Counted from the stretch's first letter, positions 7,992-16,890 are shown. The stretch is DNA of 40,546 bases from Nitrospinaceae bacterium (GCA_029261475.1 JAJDBG010000080.1:1-40546), one strand, 5' to 3'. Made by a program: numbers and translations. Notes: a model not told the origin generated them from the sequence alone.

Positions 7992-8165
7992 GTGCAAACA
8001 CTCATCACAATTTTTTTATGCATCGGTTCCATATTCTGGATCATGATCGGAACCTTGGAAGGAACCCTGACCTCCAGCCTCATCATAGTAGGATGTGTCT
8101 GGGGAGTTTATCTGGCGATTTTCATCCTCAAAGATTTTCTACGCCCACCCTCTGACAAACAGTAG
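7992..8165 (+). CDS. Small two-helix membrane protein, 57 aa (hypothetical)
   Basis: A GTG-initiated frame of 57 codons encoding two hydrophobic segments (residues ~4-19 and ~28-47) joined by TLEGTLTSS, ending in a polar RPPSDKQ tail. The composition is clean for an inner-membrane miniprotein with a KDFLRPP stop-transfer signal. Upstream are two TATAAT-like boxes (7931-7936 and 7942-7947), which supports transcription, but the ribosome-binding site (GGACGG about 15 bases away) is poor. It fills most of the otherwise empty 410-base gap between priA and the lipocalin gene. No family recognised. Bases 7775-7930 show no other gene. Confidence 0.45.
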   Translation: MQTLITIFLCIGSIFWIMIGTLEGTLTSSLIIVGCVWGVYLAIFILKDFLRPPSDKQ

Positions 8166-8184
8166 ACCATCAAGTTAGAAACGC

Positions 8185-9300
8185 CTATTTTTCCTCCATT
8201 GCTTTGCCGTAACCCACCAGCTCAACATAGCCTTTGCCTTTGATGGTTTCGCCTGCAACGGTTCCCTCGACCGAGACACTTCCTTCCCAATAGGAGGCAT
8301 TGATCGAGCGCAGGCGTAACAATTCCTGATCGTTCATATCGGGCTGTATATTCAAGTTGATTTTTCGTCCGGGAAGCTCGATCTTCCAGCCTGCGGGATA
8401 AGTGATTTCGGTCGTTTCACTGGTCCAGCTCTGCGTCGTCTCTATTTTGAATTCGGACAATTTCAGATGCTCTGCCCTTCCCTCTTCATCAACAAAAGTG
8501 CCACTGGAAAAAGGATCGACACCGCCCCCTTTCTTGCGCAATTGATAGAGCATCAACTCGGTCCCGTTATTAAATTTGAAGGAGAACCAGTCCCAGCCTT
8601 CCAGACCGGGATTCAATTGATTGCTGGAAAATTCGCGATCCATCCAGCTCGTTCCCTTCACTTTAAATGTCTGGCCGCGAACCTTCAGGTTCCCTTCGGT
8701 TTCCATTCGTGTGAAGGAATAATAATGCGAAGCATTGCCTTCTTTTTCTCCCTTTCGGCTGATGCCGTCCTTGCCATGCATGACCATCGGCTTGGAAGGT
8801 TTCAACTGCAATTCCAGACCGGTGTCATCCTGAAAGGCTTTCAGCTTTTGTCTTTCGCCCTCCCCTATCAGCGACCAGTCTTCGTTCCAGACATGAAGTT
8901 TTTCCGAATCTGCCCCTGCAAGCCCCAGCCCTTTGCGATTGATTCGCTCAAAAAAGTAAAATTTATTCTCCTCCAGATCAGAAACTGTCAAATGTGAAAA
9001 ATAAACCTGATCTGCCGCCCAACGAGAGAGGTTCTCAATTTTCCCTTTCGGGTCCAGTGCCACCCTGAAAAAAGTGAGCTGATAACCAAACTCTTTTTTT
9101 GACTCTAGCTCTTGCAAATTCCCGGTGTAATACCACCATTCGACCCGAAAATCGTCATGCGAAGCATGATCTCTGGGGAACTGGTAGTTGTAACCCGGCT
9201 GTACTTCGCGGAAGTCTGGTTTTTTAATATCTGCAAAAACCGGATACGCTAGAACCAAAGTTATGAGAATATGAAAGAGAAATTTGGCAATCATCATCAA
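8185..9300 (-). CDS. CrtC/AttH-like lipocalin-fold protein (carotenoid 1,2-hydratase family)
   Basis: A 371-aa secreted protein with a signal peptide (to about residue 23). The diagnostic motifs are RVEWWYYTGNL and the paired lipocalin-like halves, with GTSWMDREFSS and GWDWFSFKFNNG. The family includes CrtC hydratase and AttH-like proteins; many members are periplasmic proteins of unknown substrate. No carotenoid genes are in the window, so CrtC activity should not be assumed. The start is the first of three ATGs, with AAAGGTT upstream. It is divergent from the polysaccharide locus with a 50-base intergenic region that must hold both promoters. Confidence 0.82.
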   Translation of the reverse strand: MMMIAKFLFHILITLVLAYPVFADIKKPDFREVQPGYNYQFPRDHASHDDFRVEWWYYTGNLQELESKKEFGYQLTFFRVALDPKGKIENLSRWAADQVYFSHLTVSDLEENKFYFFERINRKGLGLAGADSEKLHVWNEDWSLIGEGERQKLKAFQDDTGLELQLKPSKPMVMHGKDGISRKGEKEGNASHYYSFTRMETEGNLKVRGQTFKVKGTSWMDREFSSNQLNPGLEGWDWFSFKFNNGTELMLYQLRKKGGGVDPFSSGTFVDEEGRAEHLKLSEFKIETTQSWTSETTEITYPAGWKIELPGRKINLNIQPDMNDQELLRLRSINASYWEGSVSVEGTVAGETIKGKGYVELVGYGKAMEEK

Positions 9301-9350
9301 ATCGGGAACCTTTACTCAAGCAATGCCTTTTAAATGCCGTCAAATATTCT

Positions 9351-10265
9351 ATGAGTATATCAGTTAATTCGCAAAAAACAGACAAGCCTGAAAGTCCAAT
9401 GCTCCGTCGCGTCGGGTTGACCGGCAGTGGGGGATTCATTGGCGGTCATTTACGGCAAGCATTGCGACGCACCAGCACACATCGAGTCAAGGCTTTCAAG
9501 CGTAAAGGCAATGTTCCCAGTGTCAGCGAATTAAAACCCTTTGTGAAAAACCTGGATGTCATCTACCACTTGGGCGGTGTCAATCGGGGTAGGCCTGCGG
9601 AGATCCTTCGCGGAAATATCCTGACCATGCAAAATTTGGTTCAGGCGATCGAGTCATTGAACGCCAAACCACCGCATATCATTTTCATGTCTTCGTCTCA
9701 GGTTTATCAATTACAGGGAATAATCTCACCGATCTGTGAAACTGATCCTGTCAAACCACAAAGCATTTACGGTATCGCCAAAAAAACCGCTGAAGAGCTA
9801 TTGATTCTCTCCAACATCCCACACACCATTCTGCGCTGTAGCAATGTCTACGGGCCGGCGTGTAAACCGGGATACAATTCTGTGATAGCGACCTTTTGCT
9901 ATCAGGCCCAGCGGGGGGGAACGCTGACTTTAAACGGCGACGGGGAAAACGGCAGGGACTTTTTATTCATAGATGATGTCATAAACGCTTTAGTAAATGT
10001 CGGGATTTCCCCACTCAAGGAAACGCAGGGACTTTATAATATTTCCAGTGGCAAAATCACAACATTAAATCAAATCGCGAAACAAATAAGCCAACAAGTA
10101 TCGGGTGCAGATTTCCAGCACCGTCTATCTGCGTCAACGGGAGACCCATCCTATTGTTGCGACTCTCGCCGTTTTCGCCATCATTTTAAATGGAAACCTC
10201 AAACCTCCATTAAAGAAGGCATTCCTTTAACCCTGCAATGGTTCAAAAAGAGACCCTCTCTATGA
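9351..10265 (+). CDS. CapF-like SDR: NAD(P)-dependent nucleotide-sugar epimerase/reductase
   Basis: A 304-aa extended SDR. The Rossmann motif TG-x2-G-x2-G is at residues 24-31 and the catalytic Y140-x3-K144 is present. The segment CKPGYNSVIATFCYQ (171-185) closely resembles the corresponding part of the reductase domain of CapF, which acts in UDP-N-acetyl-L-fucosamine synthesis. CapF itself carries a C-terminal cupin; here the cupin is the next gene, overlapping by four bases (ATGA). Start is uncertain: ATG at 9399 begins directly before the first beta-strand and may be the true start. CapE and CapG homologues are not in the window, so the product sugar cannot be named. Confidence 0.85.
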   Translation: MSISVNSQKTDKPESPMLRRVGLTGSGGFIGGHLRQALRRTSTHRVKAFKRKGNVPSVSELKPFVKNLDVIYHLGGVNRGRPAEILRGNILTMQNLVQAIESLNAKPPHIIFMSSSQVYQLQGIISPICETDPVKPQSIYGIAKKTAEELLILSNIPHTILRCSNVYGPACKPGYNSVIATFCYQAQRGGTLTLNGDGENGRDFLFIDDVINALVNVGISPLKETQGLYNISSGKITTLNQIAKQISQQVSGADFQHRLSASTGDPSYCCDSRRFRHHFKWKPQTSIKEGIPLTLQWFKKRPSL

Positions 10266-10666
10266 AAGACATTCGCATTAAAGAGCTGGATAAAAAATCT
10301 GACGAGCGTGGCTGGTTGATCGAAGCCCTCGGTGCCAACGACATGACATCACCTGCCGAATTTGGTCAAATTCACGTTTCTGTCGCATATCCCGGAAAGG
10401 TACGCGGCAATCATTATCATAAAAGAAAGCTGGAATGGTTTTGCGTGCCCAGCGGACGCGCCAAGCTCCTCCTCAAAGACCTTGAAAGCGGCGAGGAAAA
10501 AGAACTCCTCATGGGCGAGGATCATTTATACACGGTAAAAATAACGCCCAACGTGGTCCATGCCATAAAAAATGTAGGGGATAAAGACATGGCACTCATC
10601 GTCTATTCCAGTGAAACCTTCAATCCAGAGGACCCGGACACCTATTATCAGGAAATTCTCAAATAA
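10262..10666 (+). CDS. CapF C-terminal-like cupin (polysaccharide biosynthesis)
   Basis: A 134-aa single-domain cupin. Metal-ligand motif GNHYHKRKLEWF supplies H51 and H53, and H100 follows in PNVVHAIKNVG. The C terminus ETFNPEDPDTYY matches the end of CapF-type cupins, which epimerise the keto-sugar intermediate before reduction. It starts inside the stop of the SDR gene (ATGA overlap), so the two polypeptides are probably made in equal amounts and act together. An alternative annotation would be a dTDP-sugar 3,4-ketoisomerase-like cupin. Confidence 0.82.
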   Translation: MKDIRIKELDKKSDERGWLIEALGANDMTSPAEFGQIHVSVAYPGKVRGNHYHKRKLEWFCVPSGRAKLLLKDLESGEEKELLMGEDHLYTVKITPNVVHAIKNVGDKDMALIVYSSETFNPEDPDTYYQEILK

Positions 10667-10764
10667 CCATCACCCGATTCTCCTCATTTTTTTTGATTCG
10701 GCACCCTCTTTAGGTTCATAATAAGAACTGAATTTAAAGAGCCTCCTAGAAAACCGTCTTGACC

Positions 10765-11550
10765 ATGAATGCCGAACAAACCTTGATTCCTTTAGACAAG
10801 CTCAATCGCCTCCTCCCATCCCTTAAAACGGAATACGCCAGCGCACAACCCTTCCCGCATATCGCTATGGAAAATTTTCTAGACTTGGAAATTGCGGAAG
10901 CGGTTCTGAAAGAGTTTCCGGGAGAAAGTGATATTCGCTGGAAAAATTATTACGACCAGAATCAAAAAAAGCAGGCCAATGAAAACGAAGCGTTCATGGG
11001 ACCGCTCACGCGCAAGCTTTTGAGGGCACTGAACTCTACCGAGTTCTTAAAGTTTCTCGAAGAAATGACGGGCATTGAGAATCTGGTGGCAGACCCTGGG
11101 TTCCGAGGTGGCGGACTCCACAACATTTACAGGGGGGGGAAGCTAGGCATTCATGCGGATTTCAACAAACACGAAAGCCTCAATCTCGACCGACGACTCA
11201 ATCTTCTCATTTACCTGAATAAAAACTGGAAAGAAGAATACGGTGGTCATATCGAGTTATGGAACGACAACATGAGCCAGTGCGTTAAACGACACTTGCC
11301 CTTGTTCAATCGCGCTGTCGTATTCACCACAACCGACACGTCATACCACGGTCACCCCGATCCGCTCAATTGCCCTCCCGACATGAGCAGGAAATCTCTG
11401 GCCCTGTATTATTACACCGATGGTCGCCCGGAAGATGAAGTGGGACACAATCATTCCACCCTTTTCAAAGACCGTCCTAATGAACCGAAAGAAAATTCTT
11501 TCAAAATAAAAATCGGGAAGTATCTTCGCAAGTTCAAAAGTCTCAAATAA
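10765..11550 (+). CDS. 2-oxoglutarate/Fe(II)-dependent oxygenase (prolyl-4-hydroxylase-like)
   Basis: A 261-aa protein with the double-stranded beta-helix iron site: H130-x-D132 in GIHADFN, a distal His in SYHGHP (H195 or H197), and the 2-oxoglutarate-binding R209 in MSRKSLALYYY. The arrangement matches PF13640-type oxygenases often found in glycan clusters, where they hydroxylate or modify sugars or acyl groups; the substrate here is unknown. I prefer the ATG at 10765; an in-frame TTG lies two codons earlier. It follows the cupin by 98 bases and precedes glycosyltransferases on the same strand. Confidence 0.85.
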   Translation: MNAEQTLIPLDKLNRLLPSLKTEYASAQPFPHIAMENFLDLEIAEAVLKEFPGESDIRWKNYYDQNQKKQANENEAFMGPLTRKLLRALNSTEFLKFLEEMTGIENLVADPGFRGGGLHNIYRGGKLGIHADFNKHESLNLDRRLNLLIYLNKNWKEEYGGHIELWNDNMSQCVKRHLPLFNRAVVFTTTDTSYHGHPDPLNCPPDMSRKSLALYYYTDGRPEDEVGHNHSTLFKDRPNEPKENSFKIKIGKYLRKFKSLK

Positions 11551-11590
11551 AACGAATCCTCTCTTCACCCAAAACCAGTCAATCGCTTAC

Positions 11591-12661
11591 ATGAAAATCA
11601 CCTTCATGGTCAATCAATACGCCAGAATCAGCGGCGGCAATCGCGCTCTTTTTGAATACGCCAATCGTCTGTTGGAAAAAGACTGCGAGGTCCGTTGGCT
11701 TGTCATGCCACCACGTGTTAAGTGGACCCGCCCCTTGAAAAAAATACGCACTTTTTTTGATGGCCCAACGGTGGAACCTGCCGGAAAAGTGGACTGGCTG
11801 GCAAATAAAATCCCAATCGAAATTCTGCCACGTAAATCCGAAAAATGGATTCCTGACGCAGACATCTTCATCGCCACTGCCTGGCAAACTGCCGAATTCG
11901 CTAAAGATATATCACCTGCAAAGGGGCAAAAATTCTATTTCGTTCAACATCACGAAAGCCTTTGGGGTCGTAGCAAAAAACAGGCGGCACAAACCTATCG
12001 TCTGCCTTTCAAAAAAATTGTCATTTCCACCTGGCTGAAGGAGGAAATGAAAAACCATTACGAGCAATCAGCCGACGTGCTCGTCACCCCTGTCAACAGA
12101 GAAGTCTTTCAAGGCGAAACAAGTCGCAACAACGCTGTGCCTCGCGTTTTGATGCTTCATCACGATTATGACTGGAAGGGGTTTCCCGATGGCATCACAG
12201 CATTCCGGCAAACCCAATTACAAAACAAAAATGCTCAGTTGGTTGTATTCGGGGAGAAATTGCAAGACCCTGCCCCGCTTTTCCGTGACGCTGGTTTTGA
12301 GTTCGAATACCACTATCGTCCCACGCAATCCAGCTTGCGCAACCTCTATGCTTCGGCCGACATCTACCTTTGCCCAAGCTGGCATGAGGGGCTCGGCATG
12401 CCTCCCATGGAGGCCATGGCCTGTGGAACTGCGCTTGTCACCACTGACACGGGAGGCAGTTGGGATTACGCTATCCATAACGAAACCGCTTTGGTATCCC
12501 CTCCTAAAGATCCAGAAAGCCTGTCTAAAAATTTGCGGACTTTGCTGGATGATGAAATTCTTAGAAAACGCCTTGCTGAAAACGGAAAGAAAAAAATCGA
12601 ACAACTCGATTGGGACTCCAATTGCGACCAACTTCTCAAAATTTTCAGGGAAAACGCCTGA
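11591..12661 (+). CDS. Glycosyltransferase family 4 (GT-B, retaining)
   Basis: A 356-aa GT-B enzyme. The N-terminal Rossmann domain begins MKITFMVNQYARISGGN. The C-terminal donor-binding signature E266-GLGMPPM-E274-AMACG is the E-x7-E motif of GT4, followed by TTDTGG. It would transfer a sugar from a nucleotide donor to a lipid-linked or growing glycan at the cytoplasmic face. Acceptor and sugar are not predictable. It is followed 18 bases later by a GT2 gene in the same apparent operon. Confidence 0.92.
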   Translation: MKITFMVNQYARISGGNRALFEYANRLLEKDCEVRWLVMPPRVKWTRPLKKIRTFFDGPTVEPAGKVDWLANKIPIEILPRKSEKWIPDADIFIATAWQTAEFAKDISPAKGQKFYFVQHHESLWGRSKKQAAQTYRLPFKKIVISTWLKEEMKNHYEQSADVLVTPVNREVFQGETSRNNAVPRVLMLHHDYDWKGFPDGITAFRQTQLQNKNAQLVVFGEKLQDPAPLFRDAGFEFEYHYRPTQSSLRNLYASADIYLCPSWHEGLGMPPMEAMACGTALVTTDTGGSWDYAIHNETALVSPPKDPESLSKNLRTLLDDEILRKRLAENGKKKIEQLDWDSNCDQLLKIFRENA

Positions 12662-12679
12662 CGCTTTTAGCCCTCAACT

Positions 12680-13702
12680 ATGCCGCCGATAAAGAAAATT
12701 TCCTCGATTGTTGTCAATTGGAACGATAAAGAAACACTCAAACGCTGTCTGACATCACTCCAAAAACAAGATCACCCCAATTTGGAAATCATCGTCAGCG
12801 ACAATGGTTCCACCGACGGTTCGCAAGAAATGACGCGGGAGGAATTCCCGGACGTTCTCCTATTGGAGAACAATGCCAATCTCGGATTCGGCACGGCCGT
12901 CAATCGTGGATTTGAACGTGCCAGCGGCGATTTTCTTATCTTCCTGAACAACGACCTGGAATTCGCACCAGAAAGTTTGAGTGCGCTGATGAAGCAATTG
13001 GAAGACAGTCCGGGGCTCGGCGGGACCGTCCCAAAAATACTGTACTCGCAGAAACCAGAAATCATCAATTCCTACGGTGTCAACATCCATTACACCGGCA
13101 TTGCCTGCCCACATCTTGTTGACCAACCCGACAGGACGCATCTGGAACCTTCCGAAACGGCCTGCGCGGGCATTGCCCTGATCTCTCGTGGAATGTATGA
13201 AGATATCGGCGGCTTTGATGAAGGACTGTTTCTTTATCACGAAGATCATGATTTGTCCTGGCGCGGCCGGCTTTCAGGCTGGCATTTGGCAACTTGCCCT
13301 TCAGCGATTTTTTATCACCGTTACCATTTCAACAAAGGCACGATGAAGTATTATCACTCCGAAAAAAATCGATTGTACCTTCTATTGAAAAATCTTGAGC
13401 TAAAGACCTTGATACTTTTATCACCGGCTCTCCTAATGACCGAAGCGGCTCAATGGGCGCATTCCCTGCTCAACGGCTGGTTTCTTCTCAAGCTGAAAAG
13501 TTATCGCGATCTATTCGACCAACTCCCACAAATTCTCGTCAAACGCAGAAAGGTTCAATCGAGCAGGAAAGTTCCAGACTGTGAAATCATCCGTCTCTAT
13601 CAAGCCGATCTTGCTGTCAGCGGCGTACAAAGCTTCATCCTCGACCGCTTGCTCAATCCTCTCTATCGACTCTACTGGAAAATGGTTTCTCCATGGATAT
13701 GA
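12680..13702 (+). CDS. Glycosyltransferase family 2 (rhamnosyltransferase-like)
   Basis: A 340-aa GT-A enzyme. Nucleotide-binding motifs are IVVNWNDKETL and VSDNGSTDGS (~39-48); the metal-binding motif is LNNDLEF (89-95). The ALISRGMYEDIGGFDEGLFLYHEDHDLSWR region is characteristic of the WbbL/rhamnosyltransferase-like branch. A C-terminal amphipathic or membrane-associated stretch (TLILLSPALLMTEA) suggests membrane attachment. Its sugar specificity is inferred only loosely. Confidence 0.92.
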   Translation: MPPIKKISSIVVNWNDKETLKRCLTSLQKQDHPNLEIIVSDNGSTDGSQEMTREEFPDVLLLENNANLGFGTAVNRGFERASGDFLIFLNNDLEFAPESLSALMKQLEDSPGLGGTVPKILYSQKPEIINSYGVNIHYTGIACPHLVDQPDRTHLEPSETACAGIALISRGMYEDIGGFDEGLFLYHEDHDLSWRGRLSGWHLATCPSAIFYHRYHFNKGTMKYYHSEKNRLYLLLKNLELKTLILLSPALLMTEAAQWAHSLLNGWFLLKLKSYRDLFDQLPQILVKRRKVQSSRKVPDCEIIRLYQADLAVSGVQSFILDRLLNPLYRLYWKMVSPWI

Positions 13703-13707
13703 GTATT

Positions 13708-13728
13708 TGAGGGAGGATTTCTCCCTCA
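13708..13728 (+). terminator. 8-bp hairpin after the GT2 stop codon (weak terminator or processing site)
   Basis: TGAGGGAG and CTCCCTCA form a perfect 8-bp stem with the loop GATTT, six bases after the GT2 stop. No T-tract follows, so it may be a processing or attenuation site. The 98-base gap here separates the glycosyltransferase genes from the acyl cassette. Confidence 0.35.
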
Positions 13729-13800
13729 GGACTTGCCCCAAATAGCTCCTGAAATTTTACAATGACTTGAGTCGACGATTGTAATAAAATAACCCCCGGT

Positions 13801-14748
13801 TTGAAAACCCTCCAATATGTGCCACAGGCAACAACCTTGAACAATACTGATCGATTTATTGAATATTTTAGCGAACACTGTCAGGTCTATTTTCCTGCCA
13901 TCGAAAGAACTCGCACGCATTATCAAACTTCTTTCGATACCCTAAGTGAACGCTTATTGGACTGGGCTGTCGATCACCTGGGAGAGGGATGGGAAAAGAT
14001 TCTCGCTGAAGGCTACATGCATTTTCTGATGGATGTCAACCGCTCGCAAATGGAATACGAACGGCGCGGACATTATCGCAATAAATCATACGACGAGGTG
14101 TACTCCAGCGTTTACGCCGATCCCGAAGTTATGAATCGTTACCATTGGGGCGTCTACGTTACAACCTTTGCATGGGAACACCATCTGGAAATTCACGAAT
14201 TTTTCCAACGCGAATTTTTACCTCGGTTGATGCCCCGCCCGGGACGCTTGCTCGATCTCGGCTCTGGCTCTGGAGTCTGGAGTTTTTTGACCCTGCACAC
14301 TCTGCCAGACTGGTCTTCTACCGGCATCGATATCAGCAGTCGCTCTGTAGAGCTTGCAAAACAAATGGCACCGAAAACGGGAAGCGAAGGGCGAGTCGAT
14401 TTCCTGGAATCCGACGCATTGAAATTCCGCAGTCCGCAACCCTGTCAGGCGGGCATCTCCTGTTTCCTGCTGGAACATCTTGAGCACCCCCAACAACTAC
14501 TGGAAAATCTATCCCAAAATCTGGAACCCGGTGCCTTCGCCTTTGTAACCGCGGCCTTAACAGCGGCGGAAGTCGATCACATTGCCGAGTTCAGAAAAGA
14601 GTCCGAAATCGTTGACATGGCAGAAAAGGCAGGTTTTCGCACTCTTTCCATGCTCTCTGCCGCGCCGCCATCGCATCCTAGATCGCAGAAATTTCTTCCT
14701 CGTTCACTCGCTCTGGTTTTACAAAAGCGCGTGAATGACATTTGGTAA
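13801..14748 (+). CDS. Class I SAM-dependent methyltransferase, first gene of the FkbH/ACP cassette
   Basis: A 315-aa protein. An N-terminal helical region (~1-145) precedes a SAM-binding domain with motif I RLLDLGSGSG (149-158), an acidic strand-2 end (GIDISSRS) and a post-motif CFLLEHLEHP. Its 3' end overlaps the FkbH-like gene by 14 bases, so the two are probably co-translated. In methoxymalonyl-ACP pathways an O-methyltransferase works on the ACP-bound three-carbon unit made by FkbH, and a similar role here is an inference. The only plausible start is the TTG at 13801; there is no good ribosome-binding site and no ATG before residue 73. Confidence 0.82.
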   Translation: MKTLQYVPQATTLNNTDRFIEYFSEHCQVYFPAIERTRTHYQTSFDTLSERLLDWAVDHLGEGWEKILAEGYMHFLMDVNRSQMEYERRGHYRNKSYDEVYSSVYADPEVMNRYHWGVYVTTFAWEHHLEIHEFFQREFLPRLMPRPGRLLDLGSGSGVWSFLTLHTLPDWSSTGIDISSRSVELAKQMAPKTGSEGRVDFLESDALKFRSPQPCQAGISCFLLEHLEHPQQLLENLSQNLEPGAFAFVTAALTAAEVDHIAEFRKESEIVDMAEKAGFRTLSMLSAAPPSHPRSQKFLPRSLALVLQKRVNDIW

Positions 14749-16636
14749 AATAATGTTAAACGATTTCTTACGAGAACTATTCACAGGTCAGTTCAGTAAA
14801 GCTCTGGCACTTCTTGAAAGCGTTGGCAAGGAACCCCCTTCACCTGAAACACTTGCGATGCTACGCCTCGCGATCTTACGACCCGGACACACCTTTCTCA
14901 CCTACCAAAGACTGCTCAATATTTGGTCTGCCTGGGGCAAACCCGCGTTGAAGCCAAACGCAATTCAGAAAAAAGTCGCCATCGTCGCCGATTTCACAGC
15001 CGACCATTTTGGACCGATGATTTCTCTCTTTGCAAGTGCCCAAGGTGTTCAGTTGGAAACCCATCTGCCCGGTTACGACTCCGTTGAGCAAACGATCCTA
15101 GACCCCAATTCGCCTTTATACGCAAGCCAACCCGATATCGTTATCCTCTTTTTCTCTGAACGCTGGCTGAAACGATATGCCGGAAACTCTGCCTTATGCA
15201 AAACAGAAGATTTGCAACGCGGGCAGGAAAGTTTGAGCGGTTTGATTCAAGCTCTGGAAACGCACAGCAATGCAGATTTATTGATTGGCAATCTTCCGCC
15301 TTCCGCTTGGCCTATGGCGGGTGGCATCATCGCCAAGGACGGTTTAGCGGGGTGGAATCAAACCGTTTCAAGGTGGAATGAATGGCTCACCTCATTGACA
15401 TCCCGAAGTCTCCGGATTGTTGATCTCGCAGGTGCTCTTTTCAATGCGGGAGGAAGTGCCGCCCTCGGGCGTACGAATTACCTACGCGCACGAATGGCTT
15501 ATGAAATGCCCGGCACTTTAGCCGTAGCGCGCGAACTCGCAGGTGGGCTCGCTCATATTTGCGGACGAACACATCGCGCATTTGTCTCCGACTGGGACAA
15601 CACCTTATGGGGCGGCGAAGTCGCCGAACTGGGAAGCCACGGCGTTCTTTGTGGACAAGACTCCCCCGACGCACTTGGATATTTTTTGATTCAGGAATAT
15701 ATCAAATCGTTGACCTCTCTCGGCGTTCTGCTTGCGGGAGTCAGCAGAAATGATCCTGAAGTTCAAAAAATCTTTGATGAGAATCAGAATCTTCCCCTCA
15801 ATCTTTCTGACTTTGCATCCCTGCAAGTCGGCTGGACTCCCAAAAGTGACGCGGTTGGACGCATTTCAAAAGAAATTGGTTTCGGGCCCGAATTCATGAT
15901 CTTCATGGACGATAGCCTGTACGAAATAGCGCAGGTCTTATCCGTTCATCCATACATTGATGTCCTCTGGGCCGGTCCTGACCCTCAGGGAACGCTTGAC
16001 AGGATCGCACAGTCGCGGCTCTTCAACACGCTATCGCTTTCCGAGGAGGATTTGCAAAGAGGTGCGCACGCCGCGGTCCTCAAAGAGCAAAGGGAATTCA
16101 AATCTTCCTTTGCCAATATCGACGAATTTTTGCAAGCCATTGAAGTCAAATTAACATTCGCGCAGCTTGCTGAAAATAATATGGACCGCGTGATCCAGTT
16201 GTTTCAAAAAACCAATCAGTTTAATCTGACCACACGGCGTCATCGCGAAGACGAGTTGAATGATTTCATCAACCAAAACGGCTCTGTTTATGCCGTCTCC
16301 TATGAAGATTCTTTCGGGTCGCAGGGAATTATTTCTGTCATCGCATTGCAAGCGAAAGAAAACGCCCTTAATATAGAGAGCTGGTTGATGAGTTGCCGAG
16401 TTCTCAACCGCAGTGTCGAGCAGGCCGTATTTTCCTTCATTCTGGAAAATGCCGAAGGGAAGCCTGTGATAGGAGAATATATTCCAACCGAAAAAAACGG
16501 ATTGGTTCGCTCTCTCTTTCCCAACTTGGGCTTTGAGCTAGATACGACCGACACGGAAACGAGTCGCCAAATATGGATTTGGAAAAATAAGAATCAAAAA
16601 CCACCTAAACATTTTGTGGAAATAAAAAAACTATGA
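14735..16636 (+). CDS. FkbH-like protein (HAD phosphatase/acyl-ACP loader, three domains)
   Basis: A 633-aa protein. Residues ~80-270 form an SGNH-like N-terminal domain (VAIVADFTADHFGPM). The HAD-IIIC catalytic motif DWDNTLWGG (286-294) supplies D286 and D288; SRND (337-340), a Lys in WTPKS and MDDS (391-394) complete it. The ~480-633 segment is GNAT-like. Known FkbH proteins take 1,3-bisphosphoglycerate, dephosphorylate it and load a glyceryl group on a carrier protein. The carrier gene follows with an ATGA overlap. No ketosynthase or other polyketide synthase gene is present, so the acyl unit probably goes to an envelope glycan through the downstream MBOAT. An alternative start is ATG 14753. 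Confidence 0.9.
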   Translation: MTFGKIMLNDFLRELFTGQFSKALALLESVGKEPPSPETLAMLRLAILRPGHTFLTYQRLLNIWSAWGKPALKPNAIQKKVAIVADFTADHFGPMISLFASAQGVQLETHLPGYDSVEQTILDPNSPLYASQPDIVILFFSERWLKRYAGNSALCKTEDLQRGQESLSGLIQALETHSNADLLIGNLPPSAWPMAGGIIAKDGLAGWNQTVSRWNEWLTSLTSRSLRIVDLAGALFNAGGSAALGRTNYLRARMAYEMPGTLAVARELAGGLAHICGRTHRAFVSDWDNTLWGGEVAELGSHGVLCGQDSPDALGYFLIQEYIKSLTSLGVLLAGVSRNDPEVQKIFDENQNLPLNLSDFASLQVGWTPKSDAVGRISKEIGFGPEFMIFMDDSLYEIAQVLSVHPYIDVLWAGPDPQGTLDRIAQSRLFNTLSLSEEDLQRGAHAAVLKEQREFKSSFANIDEFLQAIEVKLTFAQLAENNMDRVIQLFQKTNQFNLTTRRHREDELNDFINQNGSVYAVSYEDSFGSQGIISVIALQAKENALNIESWLMSCRVLNRSVEQAVFSFILENAEGKPVIGEYIPTEKNGLVRSLFPNLGFELDTTDTETSRQIWIWKNKNQKPPKHFVEIKKL

Positions 16637-16890
16637 CTGACGCTTCACTAGACAACGACTCTCTAGAAAAATTGACCGGGATATTCCATGTTCTATTCAA
16701 TGCTCCCGACCTGGAACTGAGCGATGACTTGACAGCCAAAGATGTTCCTGGATGGGACTCATTCAATCATGTCAATCTCATCATCAACATCGAAGAAGAA
16801 TTTGGTGTGCGTTTCTCAAACGATGAAGTCGGCAAATTGCAAAACGTCGGCAATTTAAAATCCCTGCTTGCGGGAAAACTGACCGCCTAG
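16633..16890 (+). CDS. Acyl carrier protein (phosphopantetheine carrier), partner of FkbH-like loader
   Basis: An 85-aa acidic helical protein with the carrier signature GWDSFNHVNLI; S43 is the predicted 4'-phosphopantetheine site. Helix 3 and the LKSLLAGKL end are also typical. Unlike fatty-acid ACPs (DSLD), it has D-S-F-N, as is usual for dedicated carriers of the DltC, FkbJ or D-alanine type. It starts inside the stop codon of the FkbH-like gene, which points to a dedicated loader-carrier pair. Confidence 0.93.
   Translation: MTDASLDNDSLEKLTGIFHVLFNAPDLELSDDLTAKDVPGWDSFNHVNLIINIEEEFGVRFSNDEVGKLQNVGNLKSLLAGKLTA

Noticed and set aside
8185-9300. Carotenoid 1,2-hydratase assignment as a pathway gene
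   Set aside because: The lipocalin family match is clear, but there are no carotenoid genes in the window, and many family members have other roles.
14735-16636. Polyketide or methoxymalonyl-ACP pathway suggested by the FkbH-like protein
   Set aside because: No ketosynthase, acyltransferase, acyl-CoA dehydrogenase (FkbI) or hydroxyacyl dehydrogenase (FkbK) gene is nearby; MBOAT and SGNH neighbours favour envelope acylation.
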